From Paracoccus luteus (lineage in GTDB: Bacteria; Pseudomonadota; Alphaproteobacteria; Rhodobacterales; Rhodobacteraceae): DNA of 64,000 nt. The notes under the pieces are model-generated. The model worked only from the letters and a program-made list of their open reading frames with translations. It searched no databases and was not told the DNA's origin. This document shows positions 21,275 to 29,968 of this stretch, piece by piece. The DNA lies in contig NZ_SDEA01000001.1 of assembly GCF_004522155.1 (NCBI RefSeq), positions 496,001-560,000 of the forward strand. Reading direction: 5' to 3'. A program made the position numbers and the translations under genes. Position 1 is the stretch's first letter. Every line of letters begins with the position of its first letter.

Positions 21275-21443
21275 TCAGCCCCGCATGGCGCGGTCGATCA
21301 GGATCGTCACGAACAATCCGGCGATCGCCAGCGCGATGGCATGCACGGCGGCGTATTGCAGCCGGTCCTTGCCGTTGCCGCCCCGCTTGCGCGCGCAGAT
21401 CGCCCAGCAGGGCGCCAAGAACAACGGCGGCGATGACGATCAT
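21275..21443 (-). pseudogene. small two-helix membrane protein, frameshifted as sequenced
   Basis: ATG at 21443, with AGGA upstream, opens MIVIAAVVLGALLG. The matching second half, ICARKRGGNGKDRLQYAAVH then IALAIAGLFVTILIDRAMRG, lies in another frame and stops at 21275. Adding two bases in the GGGCGATC run (GGGCGCGATC) joins them into a 56-residue protein of 171 nt with two hydrophobic helices around a basic KRGGN loop. That shape is widespread in Rhodobacterales small proteins of unknown function; I recall them being labelled apolipoprotein acyltransferase, which I would not trust. The intact halves suggest sequence error or a very recent mutation. Confidence 0.75.
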
Positions 21444-21548
21444 GGGCAATCCTTGGGTTCGCCGCGGTTCTAGGGCGGGGCGCCGCGCGGCACAAGGGCC
21501 GGACCCGATGCGGGGTCCGTCTGCGGCGGGCAAATTTCTGCCCAAGGG

Positions 21549-21577
21549 TTGATCGGCGCGCGGCGCGCGTCTAGCTT
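21549..21577 (+). promoter_or_regulatory. possible sigma70-type promoter of the ppx/gppA gene
   Basis: TTGATC and TAGCTT separated by 17 nt lie about 30 nt before the start codon at 21609; GGAG follows at the ribosome binding position. Pattern-based only. Confidence 0.4.
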
Positions 21578-21608
21578 GGGGATAACTTGATAGTGGAGGG
21601 CGTTCGTC

Positions 21609-22733
21609 ATGGCGCCCAGGCGTCCCGCGGGTGCGGACGCGTTCCCGATACCGACGGTTGAGCCTGCCTGCGCCCGCAAGCCCGACGACGCGTCGCTTTA
21701 CGCGGCGCTCGATCTGGGCACCAACAGTTGCCGGATGCTGATCGCCCGCCCGACGGGCAGTCAGTTCCAGGTGATCGACAGCTTCTCGAAACCCGTCCAG
21801 CTGGGGCTGGGGCTCGAGGCATCAAACCGCCTGTCGCGCCAGTCCATGGCGCGGACGGTGCATGCCCTGCAGGTCTGCCGGCGCAAGCTGGACAGCCACG
21901 GGGTCACGCGCATGCGCCTGGTCGCGACCGAGGCGTGCCGGCGCGCGCGCAACAGCCGCGATTTCCTGCGCGCGATCCGGCGCGAGACGGGCCTGCCCGT
22001 CGAGGTCATCGGCGCCGAGGAAGAGGCGCGGCTCGCCGTGATCTCGTGCGCGCCGCTGGTCAGCCTGCGGACCGAACAGCTGCTGGTCGTGGACATCGGC
22101 GGCGGCTCGACCGAGCTGGTCTGGATCGACCTGTCCGGGGTCGAGCCGCCCGAGCGGCCGCGCGCCATCATGCGGCTGGCCGACGGCTTTGGTGGCGCCG
22201 CGCCGGGCGGCGCCCGTGTGGTGGACTGGATCAGCGTGCCGCTGGGCGTGGCGACGCTGCGCGACCAGTTCGACGACGTCGAGGACGACCCCGGCCGCTT
22301 TGCCCTGATGAGCTGGCATTTCGAGGAGATGCTGGCCAATTTCTCGCCCTATGCGACGGCCCGCCTGCCGGCCGAGAACTTTCAGATCATCGGCACGTCC
22401 GGCACGGTGACGACGGTCGCGGCCAGCCACCTGGGGCTGAAACGCTATGACCGGACGAAGGTGGACGGGCTGGTGATGACCACGACGCAGATCGACCGGG
22501 TGATCCATGACTATCTGGCGCTGGGCCCGGAAGGGCGGCGGACCGACCCGCGCATCGGGCGCGAACGCCACGCGCTGATCATGTCGGGCGCGGCGATCCT
22601 GCAGACGCTGATGCGGGTCTGGCCGACCACCCGGCTGTCGGTGGCCGACCGGGGCCTGCGCGAGGGCTTGCTCTATGCCCAGATGGTGCGCGATGGGGTG
22701 CTGGCGCCCGAGGGGCTGAACGGAGTGGCATGA
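21609..22733 (+). CDS. Ppx/GppA phosphatase family protein
   Basis: A 374-residue actin-fold phosphatase acting on polyphosphate ends or pppGpp. Phosphate-binding loops are visible as [13 protein letters not shown] near residue 35 and [14 protein letters not shown] near residue 165, with [14 protein letters not shown] later. It lacks the C-terminal HD extension of long GppA/Ppx proteins, as is usual in alphaproteobacteria. Its stop overlaps the rlmE start (ATGATGG), so the two are coupled. Together with ppk2 at 4985 the window encodes both making or using and possibly degrading polyphosphate. Confidence 0.9.
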   Translation: MAPRRPAGADAFPIPTVEPACARKPDDASLYAALDLGTNSCRMLIARPTGSQFQVIDSFSKPVQLGLGLEASNRLSRQSMARTVHALQVCRRKLDSHGVTRMRLVATEACRRARNSRDFLRAIRRETGLPVEVIGAEEEARLAVISCAPLVSLRTEQLLVVDIGGGSTELVWIDLSGVEPPERPRAIMRLADGFGGAAPGGARVVDWISVPLGVATLRDQFDDVEDDPGRFALMSWHFEEMLANFSPYATARLPAENFQIIGTSGTVTTVAASHLGLKRYDRTKVDGLVMTTTQIDRVIHDYLALGPEGRRTDPRIGRERHALIMSGAAILQTLMRVWPTTRLSVADRGLREGLLYAQMVRDGVLAPEGLNGVA

Positions 22734-23590
22734 TGGCGGACGGCAGCAAAAGCGGCGGCGCAGGTGGTGGCGGGGCAGGCGGCGGAGGCGCGGGCAGCCG
22801 CGCCGGCAAGGCCAGTTCGGGCCGCGGCCAGCGCGACCTGCGGGTGCGTGTCAAGACCGCCAAGGGGCGCAAGCTGTCCAGCACGCTGTGGCTGGAACGG
22901 CAGCTGAACGACCCTTATGTCACGCGCGCCAAGCGCGAAGGCTATCGCGGCCGCGCCGCCTTCAAGATCCTCGAACTGGACGACCGCTATGGTTTCCTGA
23001 AGCCCGGCGCCCGCGTGGTGGACCTGGGCTGCGCGCCCGGCGGCTGGTGCCAGGTCGCCGTGGCCCGGGTGAACGCGCTGGGGGAACGGTCGGGCAAGCC
23101 GCGCGGCACGGTGCTGGGCGTCGATCTGCAAGAGGTGGACCCGATCGCGGGCGCCGAGATCCACCAGCTGGACTTCCTGTCCGACGACGCCGACGCGCTG
23201 GTCAAGGGCTGGCTGGGCGGGCGCGCCGACGTGGTGATGTCGGACATGGCGGCGTCCGCGTCGGGCCACAAGGGCACCGACCACCTGCGCATCGTGGCGC
23301 TGGTCGAGGCGGCGGCGCAGTTCGCCTTTGACGTGCTGGAACCGGGCGGCACCTTTGTCGCCAAGGTGCTGGCGGGCGGCGCGGAACAAGGATTGCAGGC
23401 GATCCTGAAGCAGAACTTTGCCAAGGTGGCGAACGTCAAGCCCCCCGCAAGCCGGTCGGATTCGTCCGAGAAATTCGTCGTCGCCTCGGGGTTCTGGGGT
23501 CGGCCGGACGACACGCGGGGCGGCGCGGGGCATGCCGGCGCGGATGGCGATGCCGCGCCCACGTCTGATGACGGGCAGCCCGCAGCCTGA
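22730..23590 (+). CDS. rlmE: 23S rRNA (uridine(2552)-2'-O)-methyltransferase
   Basis: A 286-residue FtsJ/RrmJ family enzyme that methylates U2552 in the 50S A-site loop. Core features are RRGQ-like basic lead, [21 protein letters not shown], the SAM motif [14 protein letters not shown], the Asp in [13 protein letters not shown] and the catalytic Lys in FVAKVLAGG. Two oddities stand out. The N-terminus has a Gly-rich 25-residue leader. The C-terminus runs past the usual end ([10 protein letters not shown]) for about 30 residues that are encoded by the beginning of a downstream tandem repeat. ATG at 22733 is an equal start candidate. Confidence 0.94.
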   Translation: MMADGSKSGGAGGGGAGGGGAGSRAGKASSGRGQRDLRVRVKTAKGRKLSSTLWLERQLNDPYVTRAKREGYRGRAAFKILELDDRYGFLKPGARVVDLGCAPGGWCQVAVARVNALGERSGKPRGTVLGVDLQEVDPIAGAEIHQLDFLSDDADALVKGWLGGRADVVMSDMAASASGHKGTDHLRIVALVEAAAQFAFDVLEPGGTFVAKVLAGGAEQGLQAILKQNFAKVANVKPPASRSDSSEKFVVASGFWGRPDDTRGGAGHAGADGDAAPTSDDGQPAA

Positions 23591-23988
23591 GCCGGGCGCC
23601 GCCGGGGACGCCGAGCAGGCTTGCGGGGATTACGAGGCCGCGATTCGGGGCGATGAGGGACAGCCCGCCGCCTGAACCGGGCCGCGCCGGGGACGTCGGG
23701 TAGGCTTGCGGGATCACGAGGGCCGCGACTCGGGGCGATGAGGGACAGGCCGCCGCCTGAACCCGCCCTCGCCGGGGTTGCCGGGCAGGCTTGCGGGGAT
23801 CACGAGGCCGCGCCTCGAACGATGAGGGGCAGCCCGCAGCCTGAACCCGCCCTCGCCGAGGACACCGGGCATGCTCGCGGGGATTACGACTCGCGTCTTG
23901 GGGGGATGAGGGGCTGCCCGCCGCCTGAACCGGGCCTCGCCGGGACGCGGAGCAGGCTGGCGCGGATCGCGATGCCGCGCCCATGCCC
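23567..23988. repeat. five-copy tandem repeat of 84-85 bp
   Basis: Units begin with GATGA(G/C)GG at 23567, 23652, 23737, 23821 and 23905 (spacings 85, 85, 84, 84, 84). Each carries CAGCCCGC(C/A)GCCTGA, a CCTCGCCGGGG stretch, CAGGCTTGCGGGGATTACGAGG and a CGACTCGGGG tail. A degenerate part copy precedes it at about 23531-23566. The array fills the gap between rlmE and the AraC gene and supplies the last codons of rlmE. Open minus-strand frames across it exist because 84 is a multiple of three, but they lack start signals and I do not call them genes. Confidence 0.9.
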
Positions 23989-24003
23989 GATGCGTCACAC
24001 GCT

Positions 24004-24960
24004 TCAAACCGGGCGGAACGCCTCGGCCGGATGGCCGGTCGCGGCCATGAAACTGCGGTTCAGGTGGGCCGCGCCGGTGAATCCCAGCTCATCTGCGATC
24101 TGGCCCAGGCTGCGGGTCCGGTCTGCCAGCAGCGCGCGGGCGCGCGCCAGCCGCAGGTCATAGCTGAGATCCAGCGCGCCGCGTCCACGCTGCGCGCGGC
24201 AGGCCCGGTCCAGCGCCCCGGCCGAGGTTCCCAGCGCGTCCGCCAGATCGGCCAGCGTGCGGCCCCGGCCCAGTTCGCGCCCGGCCAGGTCGATGAAATC
24301 CGCGACCAGCTGCCGGTCCCGCGCCGGCCCCTCGACCGGCTGACCCGAGGCGAGCCGGTGCAGCTGCGCCGAGATCAGGCCGATGCGGCAGGCCGCCGTC
24401 GCCGATGCCACCGGGTCCGCCGCCCGCGCGGCCAGCGCCGCGAGATCGGCCGAGAACGCATCGCTTGCGCCCGTGCCGACGACCATCGCCGCCGGCAGGG
24501 GCACGTCCAGCCCGGCGGCGCAAGCGGGGGTCATCAGCAGCACCTGACCGGCGGCGCCCGGCTGGGGCTGGGCGGCAAAGGCGGTGCCTGCGGGGATGAA
24601 GATCACGTTCCCCTGGCCATGATCGGCGTGGCCGCCGGGCAGAACGATGCGCATTATCCCCGCCGTGACCCGGATCAGCGCGTGATCGCCCCGCACCCGC
24701 GCCGCCCGGCGGCCCGTCCCGCCCCAGACAAAGCTGTCCAGCGGCACCAGCCGGACGCCGGTCGCGGGCGGGCGCGGCCGGGCGGCATAGGGCCGCAGGG
24801 TGGGCGCCGGGCCAGGGTCGTTGGCGGGAATGCGCGGCGCGGGCGCGGACGGCTTGGCAGGCGCAATCACGCTTGGGTCCAGCACCGATGCGGGGGCGCG
24901 CAGGGGGGCGCCCGCGTCCCGGGGCGGTGTGTCCAGTTGGCGAAGCGGATCGAAGCTCAT
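24004..24960 (-). CDS. AraC family transcriptional regulator
   Basis: A 318-residue regulator with a C-terminal double helix-turn-helix (TLADLADALGTSAGALDRAC, then SLGQIADELGFTGAAHLNRS near residue 295) and an N-terminal cupin-like sensing part (IMRIVLPGGHADHGQGNVIF). The first 60 residues are Pro/Ala-rich and probably flexible. Effector and targets are unknown. It ends only 13 nt from the tandem repeat and lies 123 nt downstream of miaA, on the same strand. Confidence 0.88.
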   Translation of the reverse strand: MSFDPLRQLDTPPRDAGAPLRAPASVLDPSVIAPAKPSAPAPRIPANDPGPAPTLRPYAARPRPPATGVRLVPLDSFVWGGTGRRAARVRGDHALIRVTAGIMRIVLPGGHADHGQGNVIFIPAGTAFAAQPQPGAAGQVLLMTPACAAGLDVPLPAAMVVGTGASDAFSADLAALAARAADPVASATAACRIGLISAQLHRLASGQPVEGPARDRQLVADFIDLAGRELGRGRTLADLADALGTSAGALDRACRAQRGRGALDLSYDLRLARARALLADRTRSLGQIADELGFTGAAHLNRSFMAATGHPAEAFRPV

Positions 24961-25083
24961 CTTGGCGGCCTGCGGGCAAGGTGTTGCAAACGAACGACTA
25001 AGCCTGCGGTTGCGTTCCGCAATGAGATAATGTCAGCAATGCAACACAATCTGTGGTTGTGGCGGCCGCGCCACGTGGCAGGG

Positions 25084-25983
25084 TCAGACTGACGCGGCCA
25101 CCGGCCGCCAGTCCCGCATCCGGCCCCGGAACCAGATGCGCTGCGACTTGGCGTATTGGCGGGTGGCGATCACCGCGCGGTCGTGAGCCTCGGCCAAGGT
25201 GGCGCGGCCCGTCAGATGCGCGACCAGCTCGGCCGCGCCGATGGCGCGCGCCCATTGCGCGGCAGGGAACCAGTGCGGCAGCACGGCGCGCACCTCGTCC
25301 AGCGCGCCCTGGTCCAGCATGGCGTCGAACCGGGCCTCGATCCGCTGCGCCAGCCGGTCGCGGTTGGCCTGGATGACCAGCCGCGCCGCAGCGTCCGGGC
25401 CGATCAGCGGGGCGGGCGTGTCCGCCTGCCAGTCGGCCAGCCCCCGTCCCGTGGCCGCCAGCACCTCCCACGCGCGCTGGACGCGGGCGGGGTTGCGCAG
25501 GTCGATCCCGGCGGCGGTGGGGGCGTCCAGCGCCGCCACCATCTCGCCCAGCCCGCCCGCCGCCAGCCACGCATCGCCGCGCGCCCGGATGCCGGGGGGA
25601 ACCGGCGGGATGACGGCCAGCCCGCGGGTCAGCGCCGTCAGGTAAAGCCCCGTGCCGCCCGCCACGATCAGCCGCTGGCCGGTGGCGATCAGGGCCGCGA
25701 CCTCGGCCAGCCAGTCGCCCACGGAATAGGCGCGGTCCGGCGCGACATGGCCGTAAAGCAGATGCGGCGCGGCGGCATGGTCCGCCGCCGTGGGCCGCGC
25801 GGTCAGCACCCGCCAGCACGACCACACCTGCAGCGCGTCGGCGTTGACGACGACGCCGCCCTGCCGGGCCGCGATGGCCAGCGCCAGCGCCGATTTGCCC
25901 GACGCGGTCGGCCCCGCGATCAGCACATGGCGCGCGGGATCAAGGGTCGCGATGACGCCGCCCGGATCGGCCGCGCTCAGCAT
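25084..25983 (-). CDS. miaA: tRNA dimethylallyltransferase
   Basis: A 299-residue enzyme that transfers a dimethylallyl group to A37 of tRNAs reading UNN codons. P-loop GPTASGKSA at about residues 24-32, then the substrate-binding NADALQVW (usually DSMQVY), YSVGDWLAE, the [13 protein letters not shown] motif and the C-terminal [14 protein letters not shown]. Start at ATG 25983 yields the standard N-terminus; the frame continues far upstream inside pyrH in antisense and is not coding. It diverges from pyrH. Confidence 0.94.
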   Translation of the reverse strand: MLSAADPGGVIATLDPARHVLIAGPTASGKSALALAIAARQGGVVVNADALQVWSCWRVLTARPTAADHAAAPHLLYGHVAPDRAYSVGDWLAEVAALIATGQRLIVAGGTGLYLTALTRGLAVIPPVPPGIRARGDAWLAAGGLGEMVAALDAPTAAGIDLRNPARVQRAWEVLAATGRGLADWQADTPAPLIGPDAAARLVIQANRDRLAQRIEARFDAMLDQGALDEVRAVLPHWFPAAQWARAIGAAELVAHLTGRATLAEAHDRAVIATRQYAKSQRIWFRGRMRDWRPVAASV

Positions 25984-26079
25984 GGTGTCGGGGGGCGCGG
26001 GCGCCGCCGGGTCATCTGGTTGAACATGGCCCCTGTCTGCGCCATTTTGCGCGCCAGGGAAATCAGCACGGGTGCCGCC

Positions 26080-26814
26080 ATGACCAACGAACTCGCCTCG
26101 GCGTCCAGACCCTTCAACCGGGTGATGCTGAAGATCTCGGGCGAGGCGCTGATGGGCGACCAGGGATACGGCCTGCACCCGCCGACCGTCGCCCGCATCG
26201 CCGACGAGGTCGAGGCGGTCCACGCGATGGGCGTGGAAATCTGCATGGTGATCGGCGGCGGCAACATCTTTCGCGGGCTGCAAGGGTCCGCCCAAGGGAT
26301 GGAGCGGACGACCGCCGACTATATGGGGATGCTGGCGACCGTCATGAACGCGCTGGCCGTGCAATCCGCGCTTGAGGCCAAGGGCCTGCATTGCCGCGTC
26401 ATCAGCGCCATCCGCATGGACGAGGTGTGCGAGCCGTATATCCGCCGCCGCGCCATCCGCCATCTTGAGAAAAAGCGCATCGTCATCTTCGCCGCCGGCA
26501 CCGGCAACCCGTATTTCACCACCGACACCGCCGCCACGCTGCGCGCGAACGAGATGAACTGCGAGGCGATCTTCAAGGGCACCAAGGTGGACGGCGTCTA
26601 TGACAAGGATCCGACCCGCCATGCCGATGCGCAGCGTTACCAGAACGTCAGCTATGACGAGGTGCTGCAAAAGCACCTTGCGGTGATGGACGCGTCGGCC
26701 ATCGCGCTGGCCCGCGACAACAACCTGCCGATCATCGTGTTCTCGCTGGACGAGCCGGGCGGGTTCTGCGGTATCCTGTCGGGCAAGGGCACCTATACGC
26801 GGGTCCACGGCTAG
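26080..26814 (+). CDS. pyrH: UMP kinase
   Basis: A 244-residue amino-acid-kinase-fold enzyme that phosphorylates UMP to UDP. Signatures: [44 protein letters not shown], and the DGVYDKDP segment. It starts the long envelope block; in many alphaproteobacteria pyrH is followed closely by frr, but here an MBL hydrolase gene is placed between them. Confidence 0.97.
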   Translation: MTNELASASRPFNRVMLKISGEALMGDQGYGLHPPTVARIADEVEAVHAMGVEICMVIGGGNIFRGLQGSAQGMERTTADYMGMLATVMNALAVQSALEAKGLHCRVISAIRMDEVCEPYIRRRAIRHLEKKRIVIFAAGTGNPYFTTDTAATLRANEMNCEAIFKGTKVDGVYDKDPTRHADAQRYQNVSYDEVLQKHLAVMDASAIALARDNNLPIIVFSLDEPGGFCGILSGKGTYTRVHG

Positions 26815-26869
26815 GCCCCGGAACCGGCCCGGCGCGCGTTCGTTGAGGGACACGCAGCGCGAGGCGACC

Positions 26870-27769
26870 ATGTCCGACCAGATCCCCCTTTCCTCTGACG
26901 CAAGCGCGGTTGAACCCGAACTGGACGCGGCGCGGCGCGACCACACGCACGAGGTCGCGCCCGACCTGGCCTATCGCCGGCTGGGCATCGTCAACGTGGT
27001 CTTCGTGGGGCCGGCGGGGGCGGGCGACCGCGAATGGGTGCTGATCGACGCGGGGCTGGCGGGCACCGCCGGCCTGATCCGCAGCGCGGCCGAGGCGCGG
27101 TTCGGCGAAGCCTCGCGCCCGGCGGCGATCGTGATGACGCACGGCCATTTCGACCATGTGGGCGCGCTGGAACAGCTTGCCGGCGAATGGGACGTCCCGG
27201 TCTATGCCCACCCGCTGGAACATCCCTATCTGAACGGCAGCGCCGCCTATCCGCCCGCCGATCCCGGCGTGGGCGGCGGGCTGATGGCGCGGCTGTCGCG
27301 GCTGTATCCGACGCGGCCGGTGGACGTGGGCGCGCGGTTGGCCGCGCTGCCCGAGGACGGCAGCGTGCCGTTCCTGCCCGGCTGGCGCTGGATTCATACC
27401 CCCGGCCATTCCGTCGGCCACGTCTCGCTGTGGCGCGAGGAGGACCGCGCGCTGATCGTCGGCGACGCCTTCTGCACCACCGGGCAGGAGTCCGCCTATG
27501 ACGTGGCCGTGCAGCAGCCGCAGATGCACGGCCCGCCGATGTATTTCACCATCGACTGGGACGCCGCCGAGGCGTCGGTGCGCAAGCTTGCGGCGCTGGA
27601 ACCCTATCTGGCGCTGACCTTCCACGGCCAGCCGATGCGCGGCGCCGAGATGCGCGACGCGCTGCACCGGCTTGCCGCCGGGTTCCGCACGGTCGCCGTT
27701 CCCGAAAAGGGGCGGTATGTGGACGCGCCGCGCCGCGCCTCGGACGGCAGCGCCTATGAGACGCCTTGA
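26870..27769 (+). CDS. MBL-fold metallo-hydrolase
   Basis: A 299-residue metallo-beta-lactamase superfamily protein. Metal ligands appear as MTHGHFDHVG near residue 95, HTPGHSVGHVSLW near residue 175 and VGDAFCTT, with a late FHG. It resembles lactonase/glyoxalase-like MBL enzymes; substrate unknown. ATG at 26870 follows GAGG; an in-frame TTG at 26843 is less likely. After the stop there is a small CCGCCG-cagga-CGGCGG stem (27770-27786). It interrupts the common pyrH-frr pairing. Confidence 0.85.
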   Translation: MSDQIPLSSDASAVEPELDAARRDHTHEVAPDLAYRRLGIVNVVFVGPAGAGDREWVLIDAGLAGTAGLIRSAAEARFGEASRPAAIVMTHGHFDHVGALEQLAGEWDVPVYAHPLEHPYLNGSAAYPPADPGVGGGLMARLSRLYPTRPVDVGARLAALPEDGSVPFLPGWRWIHTPGHSVGHVSLWREEDRALIVGDAFCTTGQESAYDVAVQQPQMHGPPMYFTIDWDAAEASVRKLAALEPYLALTFHGQPMRGAEMRDALHRLAAGFRTVAVPEKGRYVDAPRRASDGSAYETP

Positions 27770-27848
27770 CCGCCGCAGGACGGCGGCGGACCTATACAAC
27801 CCCGGCCTGAACCGGGTATAGGACCGAAAACAACCTGCGAGCAGAGCA

Positions 27849-28412
27849 ATGGCCGACGATATCGAGATCGACACGGACGACATCGAGCGCCGGATGAAGG
27901 GCGCGATGGACAGCCTGCGTCACGAATTCTCGTCGCTGCGGACCGGGCGCGCCTCGGCCAGCATGGTCGATCCGATCATGGTGGACGCCTATGGATCGCC
28001 CACGCCGCTGAACCAGATCGGCACGGTGAACGTGCCCGAACCCCGGATGGTCACCATCAACGTCTGGGACAAGGCGCTGGTCGGCAAGGCCGAAAAGGCG
28101 ATCCGGGAAAGCGGGCTGGGGATCAACCCGCAGCTGAACGGCACGATCATCATGCTGCCCATCCCCGAGCTGAACGAAGAACGCCGGCGCGAGCTGACCC
28201 GGGTCGCCGCGCAATACGCCGAACACGCCCGCGTGGCCGTCCGCAACGTGCGCCGCGACGGCATGGACCAGATCAAGAAGGCCAAGGCCAAGGGCATGGC
28301 CGAGGACGACCAGAAGTTCTGGGAGGTCTCGGTGCAGGAACTGACCGACAAGATGATCGCCGAGGTGGACAAGGCGCTCGAAGCGAAACAAGCCGAAATC
28401 ATGCAGGTCTGA
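27849..28412 (+). CDS. frr: ribosome recycling factor
   Basis: A 187-residue two-domain protein that, with EF-G, splits post-termination ribosomes. The helical domain shows [20 protein letters not shown] at the N-terminus and the C-terminal helix [20 protein letters not shown]. The central beta domain has [18 protein letters not shown]. Length is that of the family (about 185). uppS begins 5 nt after its stop. Confidence 0.97.
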   Translation: MADDIEIDTDDIERRMKGAMDSLRHEFSSLRTGRASASMVDPIMVDAYGSPTPLNQIGTVNVPEPRMVTINVWDKALVGKAEKAIRESGLGINPQLNGTIIMLPIPELNEERRRELTRVAAQYAEHARVAVRNVRRDGMDQIKKAKAKGMAEDDQKFWEVSVQELTDKMIAEVDKALEAKQAEIMQV

Positions 28413-28417
28413 TCCCG

Positions 28418-29158
28418 ATGCCCGCCGATGCCGCGCCGGTTCAGGCGACCTCGTTTTCCGGCGGCGGGGGCCGCGCCCGCCACGTCGCCATCATCATGGA
28501 CGGCAACGGGCGGTGGGCCACCGAACGCGGCTGGCCGCGGCTGGTCGGCCACCGCCGCGGGGCGGAGCGGGTCAAGCAGGTCGTGCGGGCCTGCCCCGAA
28601 CTGGGCGTGGACTGGCTGACCATCTATGCCTTCTCGACCGAGAACTGGAAGCGCTCGACCGAGGAAGTGCTGGGCCTGATGGGCATCTTCGCCCGCTATA
28701 TCCGCCGCGAGGCCGAGGCGATGTCGGCCGAGGGCGTGCGGATGCGGTTCATCGGCGGGCGCGAGCGGCTGGACCCCAAGCTGCAGACGCTGATGGCCGG
28801 GATCGAGGCGCGGACCGCCGGCAACACGCGGCTGAACCTGACCGTCGCCATCAACTATGGCGGCCGGGACGAACTGGCGCGCGCCGCCACCCGGCTGGCC
28901 GGCCGCATCGCCCGGGGCGAGATCGCCGCCGCGTCCGAGGCCGACCTGGCCGCGTGTCTGGACACCGCCGGCCACCCCGACCCCGATCTGGTGATCCGCA
29001 CGTCGGGGGAGCATCGCATCTCGAACTTCCTGCCGTTCCAGGCGGCCTATTCGGAATACGAGTTCACGCCTGTCCTGTGGCCCGACTTCACCCCGGCGCA
29101 TCTGGCCGAGATCCTGGGTCGCACAAGCCAGCGCCAGCGCCGTTTCGGCGCGGCATGA
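28418..29158 (+). CDS. uppS: polyprenyl diphosphate synthase (undecaprenyl type)
   Basis: A 246-residue cis-prenyltransferase that makes the lipid carrier for peptidoglycan and polysaccharides. Motifs: VAIIMDGNGRWA with the catalytic Asp, LTIYAFSTENWKRS, NYGGRDEL and RTSGEHRISNFLPFQ. Located between frr and cdsA; its stop overlaps the cdsA start as ATGA. Cytosolic face of the membrane is the expected site. Confidence 0.96.
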   Translation: MPADAAPVQATSFSGGGGRARHVAIIMDGNGRWATERGWPRLVGHRRGAERVKQVVRACPELGVDWLTIYAFSTENWKRSTEEVLGLMGIFARYIRREAEAMSAEGVRMRFIGGRERLDPKLQTLMAGIEARTAGNTRLNLTVAINYGGRDELARAATRLAGRIARGEIAAASEADLAACLDTAGHPDPDLVIRTSGEHRISNFLPFQAAYSEYEFTPVLWPDFTPAHLAEILGRTSQRQRRFGAA

Positions 29159-29967
29159 CGCCGCCCGCGCCCCGCGTCGGACCGCCGGGCCGCTGGCCCG
29201 ATCTGGCCGAGCGGGTGGGCTCTGCCCTCATCATCCTTGTCGCCGGGGCCGCGCTGCTGGTGATGCCCGTCATGGTGGCAAGCGCGGGGATCTCGATCCT
29301 GTTCGCCGCCCTCGTGTGGGAGCTGACGCGCCTTGTCGTGCCCGCGCCCGCGCAGCGGCGGGTCGTCGGCATCGGGCTGCTGGCCGGGCTGGCGATGGCC
29401 GCCACGCTGTTTGCCGGGTCATGGGGCGCGCTGGCGCTGATCGTGCCGCTGGCCGTCGGCACCCCGGTCGCCCGGCGCGAGCTGCGCCCGGCCTATGTCG
29501 GCTTTTTCATGCTGATGGTGCTGGCCGCCTGGGGCCTGTTGTGGGTGCGGCTGACCTTTGGCCTGGGCGAGGCGCTGTGGATCGTCGCGCTGGTCGTGCT
29601 GTCGGACGTGCTGGGGTATTTCGTCGGCCGCAGCGTCGGCGGCCCCAAGTTCTGGCCCGCGATCAGCCCAAAAAAGACCTGGAGCGGGACGGCCGCCGGC
29701 TGGATCGGCGCGGCGGTGCTGGGGCTGGTGCTGTTCGCCCTGGGCCTTGCCGAACCCGGCGTGATCGTGATCGGCCCGCTGCTGGCGTTCGCGGGCCAGA
29801 TGGGCGACATCGGCGAAAGCTGGATCAAGCGCCGCGTCGGCGTCAAGGACAGCTCGCGCCTGATCCCGGGCCACGGAGGGTTGATGGACCGCTTTGACGC
29901 GATGGCCGGATCGCTGGCGGCGGCGACCCTGCTGGGGCTGGCCGGCAGGCTGCCCGTGGTCGGCTGA
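29155..29967 (+). CDS. cdsA: phosphatidate cytidylyltransferase
   Basis: A 270-residue multi-span membrane enzyme making CDP-diacylglycerol for phospholipid synthesis. The CdsA signature is complete: WIKRRVGVKDSSRLIPGHGG followed by LMDRFD near the C-terminus. VLSDVLGYFVGRSVGG precedes it. The GC-rich Pro leader before helix 1 is short. Coupled to uppS by overlap and one nt from dxr. Confidence 0.95.
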   Translation: MTPPAPRVGPPGRWPDLAERVGSALIILVAGAALLVMPVMVASAGISILFAALVWELTRLVVPAPAQRRVVGIGLLAGLAMAATLFAGSWGALALIVPLAVGTPVARRELRPAYVGFFMLMVLAAWGLLWVRLTFGLGEALWIVALVVLSDVLGYFVGRSVGGPKFWPAISPKKTWSGTAAGWIGAAVLGLVLFALGLAEPGVIVIGPLLAFAGQMGDIGESWIKRRVGVKDSSRLIPGHGGLMDRFDAMAGSLAAATLLGLAGRLPVVG

Positions 29968-29968
29968 C

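Noticed and set aside
23531-23991. CRISPR array
   Set aside because: The whole 84-85 bp is repeated with no unique spacers, and there are no cas genes.
23436-24007. Minus-strand proteins with 28-residue repeats across the tandem array
   Set aside because: They exist because the 84-bp unit is a multiple of three. No start signals, and another frame gives equally open repeats.
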